Source: Tamarix chinensis
Taxonomy: Eukaryota > Streptophyta > Magnoliopsida > Caryophyllales > Tamaricaceae
Length of the DNA: 64,000 nucleotides
Direction: 5' to 3'
Assembly: GCA_030549775.1 (NCBI GenBank)
Contig: CM060175.1
Location: 109,732,688-109,796,687 of the forward strand
The notes beneath the pieces were generated by a model that was not told the DNA's origin, searched no databases, and saw nothing but the letters and a program-made list of their open reading frames with translations. The translations under genes were made by a program, and so were the position numbers. Shown piece by piece: positions 24,444 to 36,148 of the stretch (position 1 is its first letter; the number at the start of each line of letters is the position of its first letter).

Positions 24444-25637
24444 TAGGGATGTTCACGGATCGGATATTCGATTACCGGATATCCGAAATTTCGGATATCT
24501 GAAAATGATATTTGATATCCGATCCGAAATTTCGGATCGGATATCAAATAAAACCGATATTATCTGAATAGTCTTTGAAATATAAAAAAAATACCAAATC
24601 ACAAATTTATTTGATAAATATCCGAAAAATTTGTCCAAAATCGCACAAACGGGCGAATCCGAAAAATTTGGGCATAACCCGGCCAAAAATCCAACATAAC
24701 CATACAATTGACCTATCCAAATCAATCTTACAGCACATATATACATAATCAAACAATCAATTTAGCTTTTTATAAGCTAATTCATACCCAATTAATCAAA
24801 ACAAGGGTTAGGATTTTTCGGAAATTATACCAAACGAAACTAACAAATCAAGGCAGGTGAAGGCCGGGAAAGATGTGCCGGAGGTTGAGGATGCCTCGCC
24901 GGTGGTGAGCAGGCGTCTATGGTGACCGGCGGCGGCGGCACGACCTGCGCGTTGCTGCTGCTGCTGCTGCTAGTTGTGTCTGGCTACGGTGGCGACTAGT
25001 TGGAGGCTGGCGACCAACGAAGGAGGAGATGGGGAGAGGGCGGCGGTTAGGGTTGCAGACTTGCAGGACGGTAGCAGGGAGTCGGGGCCTCAGGGGAGCA
25101 GGGAGTCACGGGGAAAAAAAATAGAGAAGGGAAAGAAGAGAGAAAAGAGAGAGAAGGGGGGTCGGGGTCGGGGTCCCGACTAGTTTTTTTTTTTTACATA
25201 TACAGTACCGCGGTGCTACAGTACGCAACTACGCATATTGCTAGTTTGATACTGATTAGTGATTAGTGATTACTGAGTAGTGGTGCTACAGTCCCGACTA
25301 GTTGTTTTTTTACAAATATTTTAAAAAACAATTATATTAAAAATATAATTTAGAGTAAATTAAATTTTGGTCCAACTAATAAATTAAGTAAAATTTATAT
25401 TTATTTATATACAATTATATATAAAATAAAAAATTATAAAAATATATAAATATTTTTTCTTCGGATCGGATATTATTTGTATTTGTCGGATCGGATATTT
25501 GATTTGTTTGACTTTTCGTTGACCGGATCGGATATTTGATTTGAAAAAAAAATCGGATCGGATATTTGTTTTTTCAGATCGGATCGCTTCGGATATCAGA
25601 TCGGATAAGCGGATATCGGATAATATGAACAGCCCTA
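24444..25637. mobile_element. hAT-type non-autonomous element, copy 2, carrying LTR-like DNA
   Basis: The 1194-bp element starts TAGGGATGTTCA and ends TGAACAGCCCTA (one mismatch in the 12-bp terminal inverted repeat), flanked by a perfect 8-bp duplication GTTACAAG (24436-24443 and 25638-25645). Its ends match the MITE at 2415-3138, including the TCGGATCGGATAT-rich subterminal parts and the 25320-25640 segment. The middle, about 24625-25195, is unlike that MITE and matches 28800-29395 of E4. A short direct repeat GTCCCGACTAGTT follows at about 25173 and 25291. A 22-bp perfect palindrome lies at 24478-24499. No transposase. Inserted in the purine tract of E3. Confidence 0.92.
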
Positions 25638-25835
25638 GTTACAAGTGGGTTGCCGAGAAAGGGGGAAAATGGAGAGAAAAAGGGGTGGGGAGGAAGGAGG
25701 GTTGCGATGTGGCTTGATAGGGTGTATTGTGGTGGTGTAGGGCGGAAGTAGAAGGTGGAAGGAGGCACTACAGGCTGTGGGTGTGGCGGTTGGAGTGGCG
25801 GAGGGCGACGGCGTGCAAAAACAGGGTTGGAAATG
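25638..25835 (-). mobile_element. E3 piece 2 (between hAT copy 2 and E4)
   Basis: Purine-rich DNA (GAGAAAGGGGGAAAATGG, GTGGTGTAGGGCGGAAGTAG) that continues E3 across the hAT insertion. It matches the uninterrupted sequence at 63895-64000 of E10, which supports the join. The first eight bases are the right hAT target duplication, and the last five (AAATG) the left duplication of E4. Confidence 0.85.
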
Positions 25836-25921
25836 TGTAACACCCCCAAAATTCACTCCTGAAAAAAAAATTGAAATAATAAAGCGGAAGCTAGAAGAGA
25901 ATTTGGGGAATGTTACCGCCA

Positions 25922-25966
25922 CATCTAACACAAGATAAATGTCCACCATCTATCTCATGCTAGATG
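25922..25966 (-). other. Terminal hairpin of E4, compensated variant
   Basis: CATCTA (25922-25927) pairs with TAGATG (25961-25966), CA (25929-25930) pairs with TG (25958-25959) after one mismatch, then a CA/CA internal loop, then AGATA (25933-25937) with TATCT (25951-25955). The architecture is that of E8 (43318-43363), including the CA/CA loop, yet most paired bases differ. This is covariation, the usual sign of selected base pairing. Confidence 0.65.
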
Positions 25967-26371
25967 CAAGGCTAAAACCTGTCAAATAAAATTTCAAACA
26001 TCTATGCCGTAAGGATAAACTCCCACAAGGAGATATCCACATGCAGATGGCAGTGAATCAATTCACTAAATAAAATCATCGCTGAATCAATCAGTGGAAC
26101 CTGTGAAATAAATCCGAATTTTAAAAGCTTATCAGAGTACGAGCAACTGAAAGGTAATTACAATACCCTTGAAGTTTTAAATACAACACTTTTAACTTCC
26201 AAAGATGAATACAGTTAAAAAAGATAAAACCCGACGGATCAAATTCCAGATTGCCTACTCTCTCAAGCCAAGTCTTCCACCCAAATACAATACCCGATCT
26301 TAAACCTGCACAAGAGATCTGCTCCCCACCATCAGTGGATCATCACAGGACCCATTCAACCAAGGTAGTAT

Positions 26372-26390
26372 CAATACGGGTCCGGTATTG
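26372..26390 (-). other. CAGTA-type hairpin of E4
   Basis: CAATAC (26372-26377) pairs perfectly with GTATTG (26385-26390) over a seven-base loop. Relative to CAGTAC/GTACTG of E1 the third pair has changed on both sides. Confidence 0.55.
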
Positions 26391-26709
26391 AGTAAATCAA
26401 GACTACCCAACTCAGGAAAGGAAACATGAAACACATAAAATATGAAAGACTCTAGCTTACAATTCTCATGCTCAATTATACGTATGATAGACACACCATT
26501 CCACTCATACAGTAATTCAGGCTTAATTATACACGTATTACATACATTACAACATAGGATCACATATTCATACTTATGAGTACATTACTAGTCATGACAA
26601 CACATAAGATACAAGCATACAAGAAATCACGACCGCATACTAAGTAACACCAATCCAACAATCTAATAATAATCATTATTACATCCGATTTTATTTATTT
26701 ACGATGAGT

Positions 26710-27240
26710 TCAGGGACCCCACTATTCTTAAACCGGTGGAATGGTCTGAAGCACCTCTCAGGGACAACACACCCGAGCCACTATTATCATCCAGTGGAAC
26801 GGATCCTACACCTCTCAGGACAAAACGCTCCTGAGCCACTATTCTGAACCAATGGAACGGCTTGAAGCACCTCTCAGGGACAGAACACCTGAGCCAATAT
26901 TATCGTCCGGTGGAACGGACCCTACACCTGGTCCTGACTCACGTAATCTTCCACTTTAAATAATTAGTGTCTTATTCATTACTTAACTCATATCACATTC
27001 TTATTCACGTTGAGTATAGGGCCCCACTATTCTTAATCCGGTGGAACGGACTGAAGCACCTCTCAGGGACAAGTCACTTGAGCCACTATTATCATCCGGT
27101 GGAACAGATCCTACACCTCTTAGGACAAAACGCTCCTGAGCCACTATTCTGAATCGGTGGAATGACTTGAATCACCTCTCAGGGACAAGACACCTGAGCC
27201 ACTATTATCCTCCGGTGGAACGGACCCTACACCTCGGCCC
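26710..27240 (-). repeat. Module-plus-hairpin array of E4
   Basis: Eight modules (CCACTATTCTTAAACCGGTGG and CCACTATTATCATCCGGTGG types, alternating; quoted in parts) in two blocks of four, each followed by a hairpin. Examples: CTCAGGA (26814-26820) with TCCTGAG (26829-26835), perfect over seven pairs, and CTCAGG/CCTGAG in the neighbouring units. The CTCAGG stem replaces the CCAGG stem of family A. Confidence 0.8.
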
Positions 27241-29039
27241 AACTCACGTGCTCTTTCACTTTAAGTTATTAATATCTTATTCAATGATTTTAGCCGACCA
27301 TAATTCAGGCCCACATAAATAATTCCATGATATAAAGATACAGCATAGAGTATCAAATAGTTCCAAATCCATACTCAACACTTCACATACTCAAATACAT
27401 ACCATATTCAACGTTATACTAACATGCATTAGCATTGAAGCTATGAATTCACATATACATAAAATTACCATACAAAACACAGCATATACTTGACATGATT
27501 AAATAATCGATAGACGTACTTATCACCTTCTACTCCGAACAGACATACCTCCAGATACTATCATAAGTAAAGGTAAGTAATGACTTACCTAAATCCGAAT
27601 CTAGCTAAGCAAATTGAGAAAGAGGGAGAGCTATCGAAAGCTCGACAATCCACGAGAAAGTTTTCCTAGATCGCCGATAGAAATCGGAACTAGGTTAGAA
27701 ACTATCTTATCAATTAATAATTCACATATTATAATTAAATAAACGCAAACGGATACAAACGATCTTTTTTGGAAAACGTGTCCAAAACTCAGGACTCAAG
27801 AGCATATCTCTATTAAGATTTAAGATTAAAATATAAATCAAATGATTTAAAACCGAAAGACAGAAATCGATTTGATAAAAGACACATAGCACAATCAATT
27901 TTATAAAACCATCCCCGAAGATTAGGGTTTTTAATGCCTAAACTGTGAATCGACCAAATCACTTTGATTACCTCAAATTGATAGTTTTAAAACACACTTA
28001 CACTAATTTTAGATAAATCTAGATAATCAATTTCAACAAAACAATCTTCCGATTAACCAATTCAAGACGATCTGTTTTCAAAATTAGGGTTTTAAAGCCA
28101 ACGACAAAACTCAGGTAATTCAAATCAATTAATTCCAATTAAAGGTATTAGAAAGAAATTAGGATAATTTCCACTACTTCTATAAATTTAATTTTACAAA
28201 AACAACTATACAAACAACATATTTCATAATCTCACTTGAAATCTAGGGTTTTAGGCTCGAAAATACAATTCGGTTGAATTCTATTAATTTAATTAAATTG
28301 AATGTTTAGAAATACAATTAAACACATTTTATAACATATCATATAATCAATTGCTCAAAACCAATAAAAGAAATACCCAATTCAGCATAATTAGGGTTTT
28401 TTAGCCCGGAACGCAAATCCGATCAATTCTTGCTAAAATATATAAATTGACGGTTTGAAAATGTAATTAAATATATTCTAATATAAATTGTATAGTCAAT
28501 TGAATAAAACGACCCGATTACACAATCCAATTTAGTCCCGCAAGAGTTTTGACCTAAAAATCCAGTTCCGATTAATTAAGCATTATTTTTCCAAATTAAC
28601 GCTTCCGATATGAAATTAAATACATTTCAAACGATAATGTAAAATCAATTGAGCGAAACGACTCAATTATGCGGCCCAATTTTATTACACACGAATTTTG
28701 ACATAGAAGGTCAATTCCGATTAATTCCGCATAAATTTCTCAAATTGACGGTTCCAACATGAAATTATATACATTTAAAAACATATTGTACAATCAATTT
28801 ATCCAAATTCGCCAAATCGGACGGATCCGAAAAATTTAGGCATAACCCGGCCTAAAATTCAATTTTCCTAATTCCCAACACAAACCATACAATTAACATA
28901 TCCAAATCAATCTCACAGCACATATATACAAAATCGAACAATTAATTTAGCTTTTCATAAGCTAATTTATACTCAATTAATCAAATCAAAAGTTAGGGTT
29001 TTTAGAATTTTATACCAAACAAAACCAACAAATCAAGAC

Positions 29040-29385
29040 AATAGAAGGTCGGGGGAGCTTCGCCGGACGGCAAGGACAACTCACCGGTGGTCGGGAGACG
29101 TCGGTGCTGACCGAATAGTGGTGCTGTCACTCTCGTTCGCTGCTCCTGCTTCCATCCACTACTGCTGCGCTGCTGCTACACTTCTGCGGCATTTGCTGCG
29201 GCATTTGCAGCGGTTGTTGCTGCAGTTGCGTTGGCTGGAGGTTTGTTAGCGTGGAGGAGCAGGGAGGAGATGAGGGCTGGGGTTGGGGCTGCGAACAGGG
29301 AGCAGGTCGGGAAAGGGAAAGAGAAGAGAAGGGAGAGAAGAGAAGGGAGAGGAAAAGAAGAGGGGGAAGGGGTTGGTTTCGGGAT
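29040..29385 (-). other. Purine tract of E4
   Basis: A GC-rich part with CTGCTGCTG-like triplets (29120-29230) is followed by about 120 bp of nearly pure A and G. It occupies the place of the longer tracts in other families. Homologous sequence is inside the hAT element at about 24870-25180. Confidence 0.6.
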
Positions 29386-30254
29386 TTCTATTTTTTTTTG
29401 TAGATACACACATATAAATAAATACTAACATCTAAAAATATTGTTTGAAAATTTTATCTAAAATTTATTTAACGAAAAATCATTTCGTAAGGTTCCGAAG
29501 GCTTAAAATCGATATAAGAGCTATATACAGAATTTCAAAAGTATCTTCGGAAGAATTTACCAATGAACCTAAAAAATTTATATTATTTACGGAAATATAT
29601 TATAAGACCTCGAAAAATTATTTAAAAGCATATAATAACATATTTAAGTCGAATTCGAATAAACCGAGACTAATTTAAATAATTTCCAAAATCGGTTTTC
29701 CGCAAACCAAAAAGCGTAAAATGGAAGAAAATTAATTTGAAAAAGAAATTCATAAATAAGCTCCTAAAATCTTTTTAATTTAAAACTTCCCAAAAATATT
29801 AGCGATTTCCGAAAATGAATAAATTTAACATCGAAAATATTTTCTACGGATAAAATCATTAAAATAACTTTAACTATTTAACCAGAAATTTTATAATTTA
29901 AATAATATATTTCGTTAACGAAATATAACTCCAAAATAAAGTCGTAATCACACGAAGAAGTTATAATTGCAAACGAATCTAAAATATTAAAAATCAAAAT
30001 ACGAGAAAGAACGGGATTACATATTTTTAACTGAAAATCAAAATCATAAGAATATAATAAAATCATGGTCGTGAACGAATTTATCTAAAATGGTTCGCAA
30101 CGACAATGATTAATTAAATTCAAATATGAATTCGAAAACGTCGATAAATCCATAAAACGAATCGAAACTAAAATAATTAAATATTTACATCAAATTACGC
30201 TAATAAAATCATTAGGCTTAATAAAAGTAGGTTTTAAAAATACGGGGTATTACA

Positions 30255-30383
30255 AAATGGGAGGAGAAGGAGGAGATCAGGGGGTAAGGAGCTTGAAAGG
30301 ATAGGGTAAAAAAAGGTCGAAGGGGAGAAGAAAAAGAAGAGGGGGGGTAGAGGGATAGGTGGCTGATAGAGTGACAGTATTTA
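30255..30383 (-). mobile_element. E3 piece 3 (between E4 and E5)
   Basis: Purine-rich DNA (GGAGGAGAAGGAGGAG, AAGAAAAAGAAGAGGG) continuing the E3 tract. It begins with the right duplication of E4 (AAATG) and ends with the left duplication of E5 (ATTTA, 30379-30383). Confidence 0.8.
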
Positions 30384-30699
30384 TGAAATACCCCAAAAAT
30401 CCTAATTTAGGAATTATGGCAAAATAGTGATTTATTAGGGAAAATTAAGAAAATAAATTACTTCATTAAATAAAGAGGAAATTAATTGAGGAAAAATAAG
30501 GAGAAAATAATAAATAAGTTATTTAGAAAATTTTGGACATTTTACTAATTCAAATGGAAGTTAATGACAATTTATCCAAAATAGCCTAATTAATTTAAAA
30601 ATGAATTTGGTTATTATACTTAAAATAATAATTATTAAAAATTAAATATTTAAATTAAATATATAAAAAATAAAGACCAAATACCCCCAACCCAACCAT

Positions 30700-31850
30700 T
30701 TTATCATTTCCCATTTTCCTTTTTCCTTTTCTCCTTTCTTTTCTTTTTCCTTTCTTCCTCCTTTACTTATTTTTTTTTCTTCTCATCACCCCCCGGTTTA
30801 GGCCAGCCCGTCGGCCCAAATCTCCCTTCCTCCCCGGCCCTTCTCGCGCCTTCTCCTTCGTCCTTGCCCCCAGTCGGCCGGTCCTTTTCTTCTTTTCTTT
30901 TCCCCCCTGGACCGACCGATCCAGTCCTCTTCTTCCCCGACCTGCACCCCGACCTACAATTCGACCTGCAACACGATCTTCGCCAGCAGCCACCAGCGCC
31001 GACCGTCCTCCCCTGCCCTCCCTGTCATTTTCTTTCCTCTTTTCGACCCCAACAATCCCTGCAGCTCCCTCCTCGCGTGCCCATCTTCTTTCCTCCTTCT
31101 CCCCCCTCCTCGACCTAACCTGCCATGGCAGGACCTACACCGCTTGCCATCGGCCGGCCACCTGCCGCACCTGCCCCCGCGTGTCGTCCTTCTCCCCTTC
31201 GTCGTTTTCCCCTCCTCAATTGCCTATAAATACCCCCCGAACGGCCAAGGCAAGTCCTCCCCTCTGGACCTTGCCGAAACCCTACCTCTCCGCCGCCTCA
31301 ATAAGACAAGCTTTATGCCGCCACTGGTGATCGCCGCCGCCACCGATTCCCACTGGGATCTTCCCTGCAACTCCCTCAACAAAACCAATCCACCACCACC
31401 CTCCGCCTTGCCCTGCACGTGCCGCCCTAGCCGTATAAAGTTCCCATCCCGAAACCACCACCTTCAGCCTTCGCTGCCCTTGCGTCGCCTTCCACCGCCA
31501 ACCCAGCTGCCACCAGCGCCTCCTCCACCCTCCAAAATGTCCATCAGACCTCCCTCTACCTTCCCATACCTCCATCTTCCCCTGCCTCCTTCTCCACCAA
31601 CCTCCACCATCTTCCACCACCCTCCTCCACCTTCGGTCGCTGCGTCAACCACTGTGCGCCGCCACCCCTTGCCACGCCACCACCCTCACTCCACTCCCCT
31701 TCACCTGCTGTTTCTTTCCCCACCTCAAACTTCTCCTTTCCTCCTCCTACCTAACCTCCACCTCCATCTTTTCCTTTCTTTTCCTCCTCCACCGCCGCCG
31801 CCGGACCACCACCGACCCGAGGTGGTTCTCCACTCATCCAAACCCTAATA
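30700..31850 (+). other. Pyrimidine-rich promoter tract of E5
   Basis: More than 1 kb of C/T-rich DNA on the plus strand, with CCACC and CTTCC runs. It contains the TATA box. Long open frames in several phases (for example 31144-31848, starting upstream of the TATA box) are rich in Pro, Ser, His and Leu and look compositional. Confidence 0.6.
31226..31233 (+). promoter_or_regulatory. TATA box of E5
   Basis: CCTATAAATACCC lies 842 bp from the left end. Equivalent boxes in E6, E7, E8 and E9 are 0.8-1.0 kb from the same end, so position and sequence are conserved between two families. This fixes the probable transcription direction. Confidence 0.7.
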
Positions 31851-31859
31851 CCCATTTTA

Positions 31860-32066
31860 TATAACTGCTATTAATTTCTACTAATATTAATACTATTATA
31901 CTTATTATTATTATTACTTTCATTATTATTACTATTATTATTATTATTATCATTATTATTATCTCTATCATTAATGTTATTATTTTCTTACTAATACTAT
32001 CATCCCTTCGAACCTTAACTTCTATTATGCTTAACATTAGTAATGTTATTATTATTATTAGTATTA

Positions 32067-32100
<34 letters not shown>

Positions 32101-32119
32101 TTAACCTAACCTTAGTGGG

Positions 32120-32189
<70 letters not shown>

Positions 32190-32190
32190 T
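31860..32190 (+). repeat. TTA-rich microsatellites of E5
   Basis: Broken (ATT)n from 31860 and a long pure (TTA)n tract at about 32118-32186. In every C and D unit the transcribed strand carries TTA and not TAA. Confidence 0.9.
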
Positions 32191-32894
32191 ACAATACTTG
32201 ACACCTTTATCACTATTGTTAATAGTAACACTACTTTTATTATTATCTATGTTATTTAACTCAAAGTGGTGAATATCATGTTATTGTTAAATAAGAAAAG
32301 TGCTTGAACCTTATTATTTTACCACTTAACAATATCTCTAATGCCTTTAACCCTAACCTCATTACTATGGTATCATTATTAGCTATTACTATTATTACTA
32401 CTACCACTACTCTAGTATTGTAACCAAAAACATTTGAACCCCTATGTTATTCAAGAATATACAACTATGGTCATTATCACCTTTAGGAACAATCTACTTG
32501 TAGTGTTGTGAGTTTGTATTATTATTATTTCAACCCTAACACCATAAAAAGACTTGGCCTTAAAAACACTCGAGTTTCTATCACTAAACATTAGTGTCAC
32601 TATTATTATTTTATTATTAATACTATCACTATTTTCCTATAGTTAGCGTGAACCCTATTACTATAAGAAGAGAGCTAATGGGTCTAATAATATAAGTGTT
32701 ACAATAAGTATCAAAAATAAATATATTTTGACCACTAATATTTAGTATACTAATTCTAAGGTAAAAACCCTAGTTTTTGTATAATACCCTCTTTAGTAAT
32801 AAAAACCTTAATCCTAAACTAGAATAAGGGTTGATGGTACTTGTAAGGGAAACTAATACTTAGTATTTTTCCCCTTTTATAAGTTATCCTAACC

Positions 32895-32950
32895 AAAACC
32901 CTAAGGAGTTAGAGGAGCGTGCTCCAAGCCCGGCGTCGCCTTAGGTAAGG
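32895..32950 (+). other. Conserved palindrome and donor-like block of E5
   Basis: CCCTAAGGAG is followed by the near-palindrome GGAGCGTGCTCC (32914-32925), CCGGCGTCGCC and TTAGGTAAGG, where AG/GTAAG (cut after 32944) fits a plant 5' splice site. The block is kept in E6, E7, E8 and E9. Confidence 0.55.
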
Positions 32951-34149
32951 ACGAAGCTATGGCCCTTGTGTGATGTGTGATATGGATGTGTTGAATGTTG
33001 TGTACGCCATGCTATGCCATGTATTATATGATTTGTGGATAACTTGTCTTATGTGTAGCGCAGCTTGGAGATTGAGGTATGTTGTATGTGCTTTCTATGA
33101 CATGAGCATGACATGTATACGTATGATGTTTTGGATGTGTTATGATATGGCCCTCTAGGACATGCATGTTAGGTTAAATAATAATATGAGTTGGGAATAA
33201 GGATGACAAGAAATAAATGGGAAGTGAGTTCACTAAGGGGGATATGAGGTTGACCTAAGTACCTCATGATCCATGAGAGAATATTTAATAAGAGAGGAAT
33301 GTTCAAAATAAATGAGAGTTGGGAACCATGCATGGGAGTCTTAAAATTTGCATGGTGACTTGGGGTGTTTGCATGGGGTGACTAAATCTTGCATGGGGGT
33401 GAATCTTACGTGAGAAAAAATGAATTTGGGTGTAAATAAGAGAATGGGAGAGTTGTGGAGTGATTGGAGACTTGAGGTGAAAAATAGTACGTAGGTTGGT
33501 GCAAGGGTGTATGAGGGACCCGATTAGGGTTTTTGGGGAGAAAGTGAAAATTTGGGAAGTGTAAAAGTAAGAATGATTAAGGAAGGGTGGAGTATGGGTT
33601 AAGAGTGAGAATTGGGGATGAAAGATGAGTATAGGTTTCCATGTGAAAAAAAGAGACTTGGGGATGAAAAGAGAGAGGTTACTTGTAGAAGAAGTAAGGT
33701 GCTAGGGTTTGATGTGGCCAACTAGGGTTTTGCCGGTCACATGTGAGATCGAGGAGTAAAGTGATATGCCTTGGGGTTTGACCTAATAAGGGTGAGATGT
33801 GGGGTGAAGAACAAGTGATGGTAAGATAAGTGAGAAGAAGTTGGGCCACATAGGTCCAACTAGGGTTTCCAAGGGAAAAACCCTAGAGGTTGAGAATAGG
33901 CGAGATCGATGTCATAGGGTGTTGGGCTTAACTTACACTCTTAGGAGTTAGTCTTTCATTAGGTGTGAGTATAAGGGAAAAAGGATGTCGGGGTGTGACA
34001 AGGGGTACAGGAGTCTCAAAATATGGGACGGGCCCTCTCGGGAGAATAGTAGTAGAACATCGATGACATGCATGTCAAGGGTGGAATGTTATCTAATAAG
34101 ACACGGATAAAACACTAATCATGTAAAGTGAAAGATTGTTGAGCCGAGC

Positions 34150-34510
34150 CCAGACCGGTCCACCGGCAAATAATAGTGGCTAGGAGCCGGGGTGCCCTGG
34201 AGACCGGTCCACCGGCAAATAATAGTGGTCAGGAGCGTTCTGCCTTGAGTGTATACTTTCCGGTCCACCGGCTATAATAGTGGGGGATTTCGTGCTCGAC
34301 AAACCAAAGTAAGTAAGTTAAACCATGGGAAATACACTAAGTACTTACAGTGAAACACCATGTGAGTCGGAGCCAGACCGGTCCACCGGCAAATAATAGT
34401 GGCCAGGAGCATCTTGCCCTGGAGACCGGCCCACCGGCAAATAATAGTGGTCAGGAGCGTTCTTCCCTGAGTGTATACCTTCCGGTCCACCGGCTATAAT
34501 AGTGAGGTTC
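34150..34510 (+). repeat. Module-plus-hairpin array of E5
   Basis: Five modules of CCGGTCCACCGGC-AAATAATAGTGG or CTATAATAGTGG, spaced by CAGGAGC..GCCCTGG-type inverted repeats, in two blocks. Homologous to the arrays of all other units. Confidence 0.8.
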
Positions 34511-34696
34511 CCGCACTCACATGGACTATTAAAGAATATGTGTGGAATGAACATATTATTAATGAGAATGAAGAATAAGTCACTGGAAGTATTCAGGCCT
34601 TATCTTGTGTGTTATCACACATTGCCTATGTGATTGTGCTATGTGTGTTATGTTGTATGATTATATGCTTGACCTTAGCACACCGGCGCCCTTACT

Positions 34697-34715
34697 CAGT
34701 ATTGGACCCGTACTG
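34697..34715 (+). other. CAGTA hairpin of E5
   Basis: CAGTA (34697-34701) pairs with TACTG (34711-34715) across TTGGACCCG. It is followed by CCACC-GAT-GGTGG near 34750, a second five-pair hairpin also present in E8. Confidence 0.5.
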
Positions 34716-35035
34716 ATACTACCTTGATTGAATAGGTCATGTGATGATCCACCGATGGTGGGGAGCAGACCTCTTGTGCAGGTTTATGATCAGGTACTAT
34801 TTTGGGGTGGAAGGCTTGACTTGAGTGAGTAGGCAATCTGGATATTGATCCTTCGGGACTTGTTTTATTTAGCTGTATTTTGTACTACGCTTCATGTTTT
34901 GAAATCGTACTCTTAAGTTGTACTCCTAAACCGTATTCTAAATACTAATTGACTTGTGTTTCGTTAATGATTTATGTCAAATGTCGACTCATGTTTTAAC
35001 ATTTCGCACTTGATGTTGTTTGGTTTTAGCCTTAG

Positions 35036-35081
35036 CACTTAGTACTAGAGCGGTAGAAGTGTACCGGTCTGGTACTAAGTG
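35036..35081 (+). other. Terminal hairpin of E5
   Basis: CACTTAGTAC (35036-35045) pairs perfectly with GTACTAAGTG (35072-35081). The inner stem GAGCGG with CCGGTC keeps five of six pairs around a ten-base loop. Confidence 0.65.
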
Positions 35082-35180
35082 TGGCGGTAACGCCCCCGAG
35101 TTTACAATTTTATTTTTCGCTTCCGCTAAACCTTTTTGATTTAAACGAAATTTTTCAGTAGTAAATTTGGGGGTGTTACA

Positions 35181-36045
35181 GTTTAGGGTCGCAGGGGTGG
35201 TGGTAGGGTGGCAGGGAAGGTGGTAGGGTGGGAAGGAGGGGAGACGAAGAGGGGGGAAAACAGGGTAGTAGGATGCTTTGCAGGGCTGGTCAGGTCCGAA
35301 AATAGGAAGAAAATGATGGGAGAGAAGGAGGGCAGGTGGTGGCCGCGAGGGGTGCACGCGGTGGCAGCGGGCATGGCATCGAAACTTGCAGGTGGTCGGG
35401 TGTAGAGGTCGAAGAAGAAAGAAAGAAGGGAGAGGGAGGGAGACCAGACCGAACCGACACAGGGAAAAGAAGAAAAAAAAAAAGAAGAGTTGGGTTGACC
35501 CAAGGAGGAGGAGAAAAGAAAGAAAGAAATGAGGGGGGATATGGGCTATGGTGCTGCACCGGGGAAGGGGAAGAAGTGGGCCGAAGGCCCAAGCACAGGG
35601 GGAGGAGAAGGCTGGCTGGCCTGGCGGGCGGCCTGAAGGAGAAAAAAAAAAGGAAAATAAATGAAAGAAGAAAAAGGAGAAGGAAAAGAAAAGGGAAAAA
35701 AAGGAAAATGGGAAAGATCGGGAAAAATAATTTAATATAATTTAGAAAATAATAAAATGTAATATTTTTGATAAATTATTTAATTTAATAATTTAATTCA
35801 ATATAATTTAATATATTAATTCAAAAAGGATAATTTTAGTAAAATATTAGTTTGAGAAATTATTTAAATAAAAATAACATGATAAAATAACAAAATATTT
35901 ATTTTTAATTTATTAAATACTCCGATCCAAATTTACATACTCTAAAATCTATAAAATAATTTAATGAAATAATTTTAAATGCTAATTTATTTCAAATAAA
36001 ACTATTTATTAAATTATAGATTTTCTAAAATTTTGGGGGATTACA
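35181..36045 (-). mobile_element. E3 piece 4 (presumed 5' end)
   Basis: It begins with the right duplication of E5, continues the purine tract to about 35720, then an AT-rich end of about 320 bp, and finishes GGGGGATTACA at 36045, followed by GGGGC. The AT-rich end matches the complement of 7570-7730 in E1 almost base for base, which identifies the matching end of that unit. Confidence 0.87.
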
Positions 36046-36148
36046 GGGGCTAAGAAGGAAGGAAATGGGAGGAGGAAAATGAGGGGTTGCAAGTGTTGGT
36101 TTTGGCCACAGGAGATGTGGGGGTGGTAGGGGAGGTTGCAGGGATGGG
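36046..36148 (-). mobile_element. E2 piece 2 (between E3 and E6)
   Basis: Purine-rich (TAAGAAGGAAGGAAATGGGAGG). It matches 63739-63780 of E10 after joining to 20305, as expected if E3 interrupted it. It ends with ATGGG, the left duplication of E6. Confidence 0.8.

Larger units (their letters stand above)
25836..30254 (-). mobile_element. E4: solo LTR-like unit, family B (4.4 kb)
   Basis: It starts TGTAACACCCCC at 25836 and ends GGGGTATTACA at 30254, with a perfect 5-bp duplication AAATG on both sides (25831-25835 and 30255-30259). It is the only member of its family here and the least interrupted. It shares the plan of the other units (terminal hairpin 25922-25966, CAATAC hairpin 26372-26390, module array 26710-27240, short purine tract 29040-29385), but most sequence is different and it lacks the TTA microsatellite and both minisatellites. 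No convincing TATA box. No coding domain. Part of its family was captured by the hAT element at 24444. Confidence 0.9.
30384..35180 (+). mobile_element. E5: solo LTR-like unit, family C (4.8 kb)
   Basis: It starts TGAAATACCCC at 30384 and ends GGGGTGTTACA at 35180. Flanks ATTTA (30379-30383) and GTTTA (35181-35185) form a one-mismatch target duplication. Strand is set by the TATAAATA box at 31226. Order: AT-rich end, pyrimidine tract (30700-31850), TTA microsatellites (31860-32190), conserved donor-like block (32895-32950), G-rich segment, module array (34150-34510), CAGTA hairpin (34697-34715) and terminal hairpin (35036-35081). The closest relative in the window is E8. No coding domain. Inserted in the purine tract of E3. 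Confidence 0.88.

Noticed and set aside
31144..31848. 234-codon open frame in E5
   Set aside because: Starts upstream of the TATA box, low complexity, and its homologous region in E8 does not keep the same frame.
35336..35740. Lys/Arg-rich open frame in E3
   Set aside because: Purine tract translation (AAG, GAA, AGG codons), no domain.
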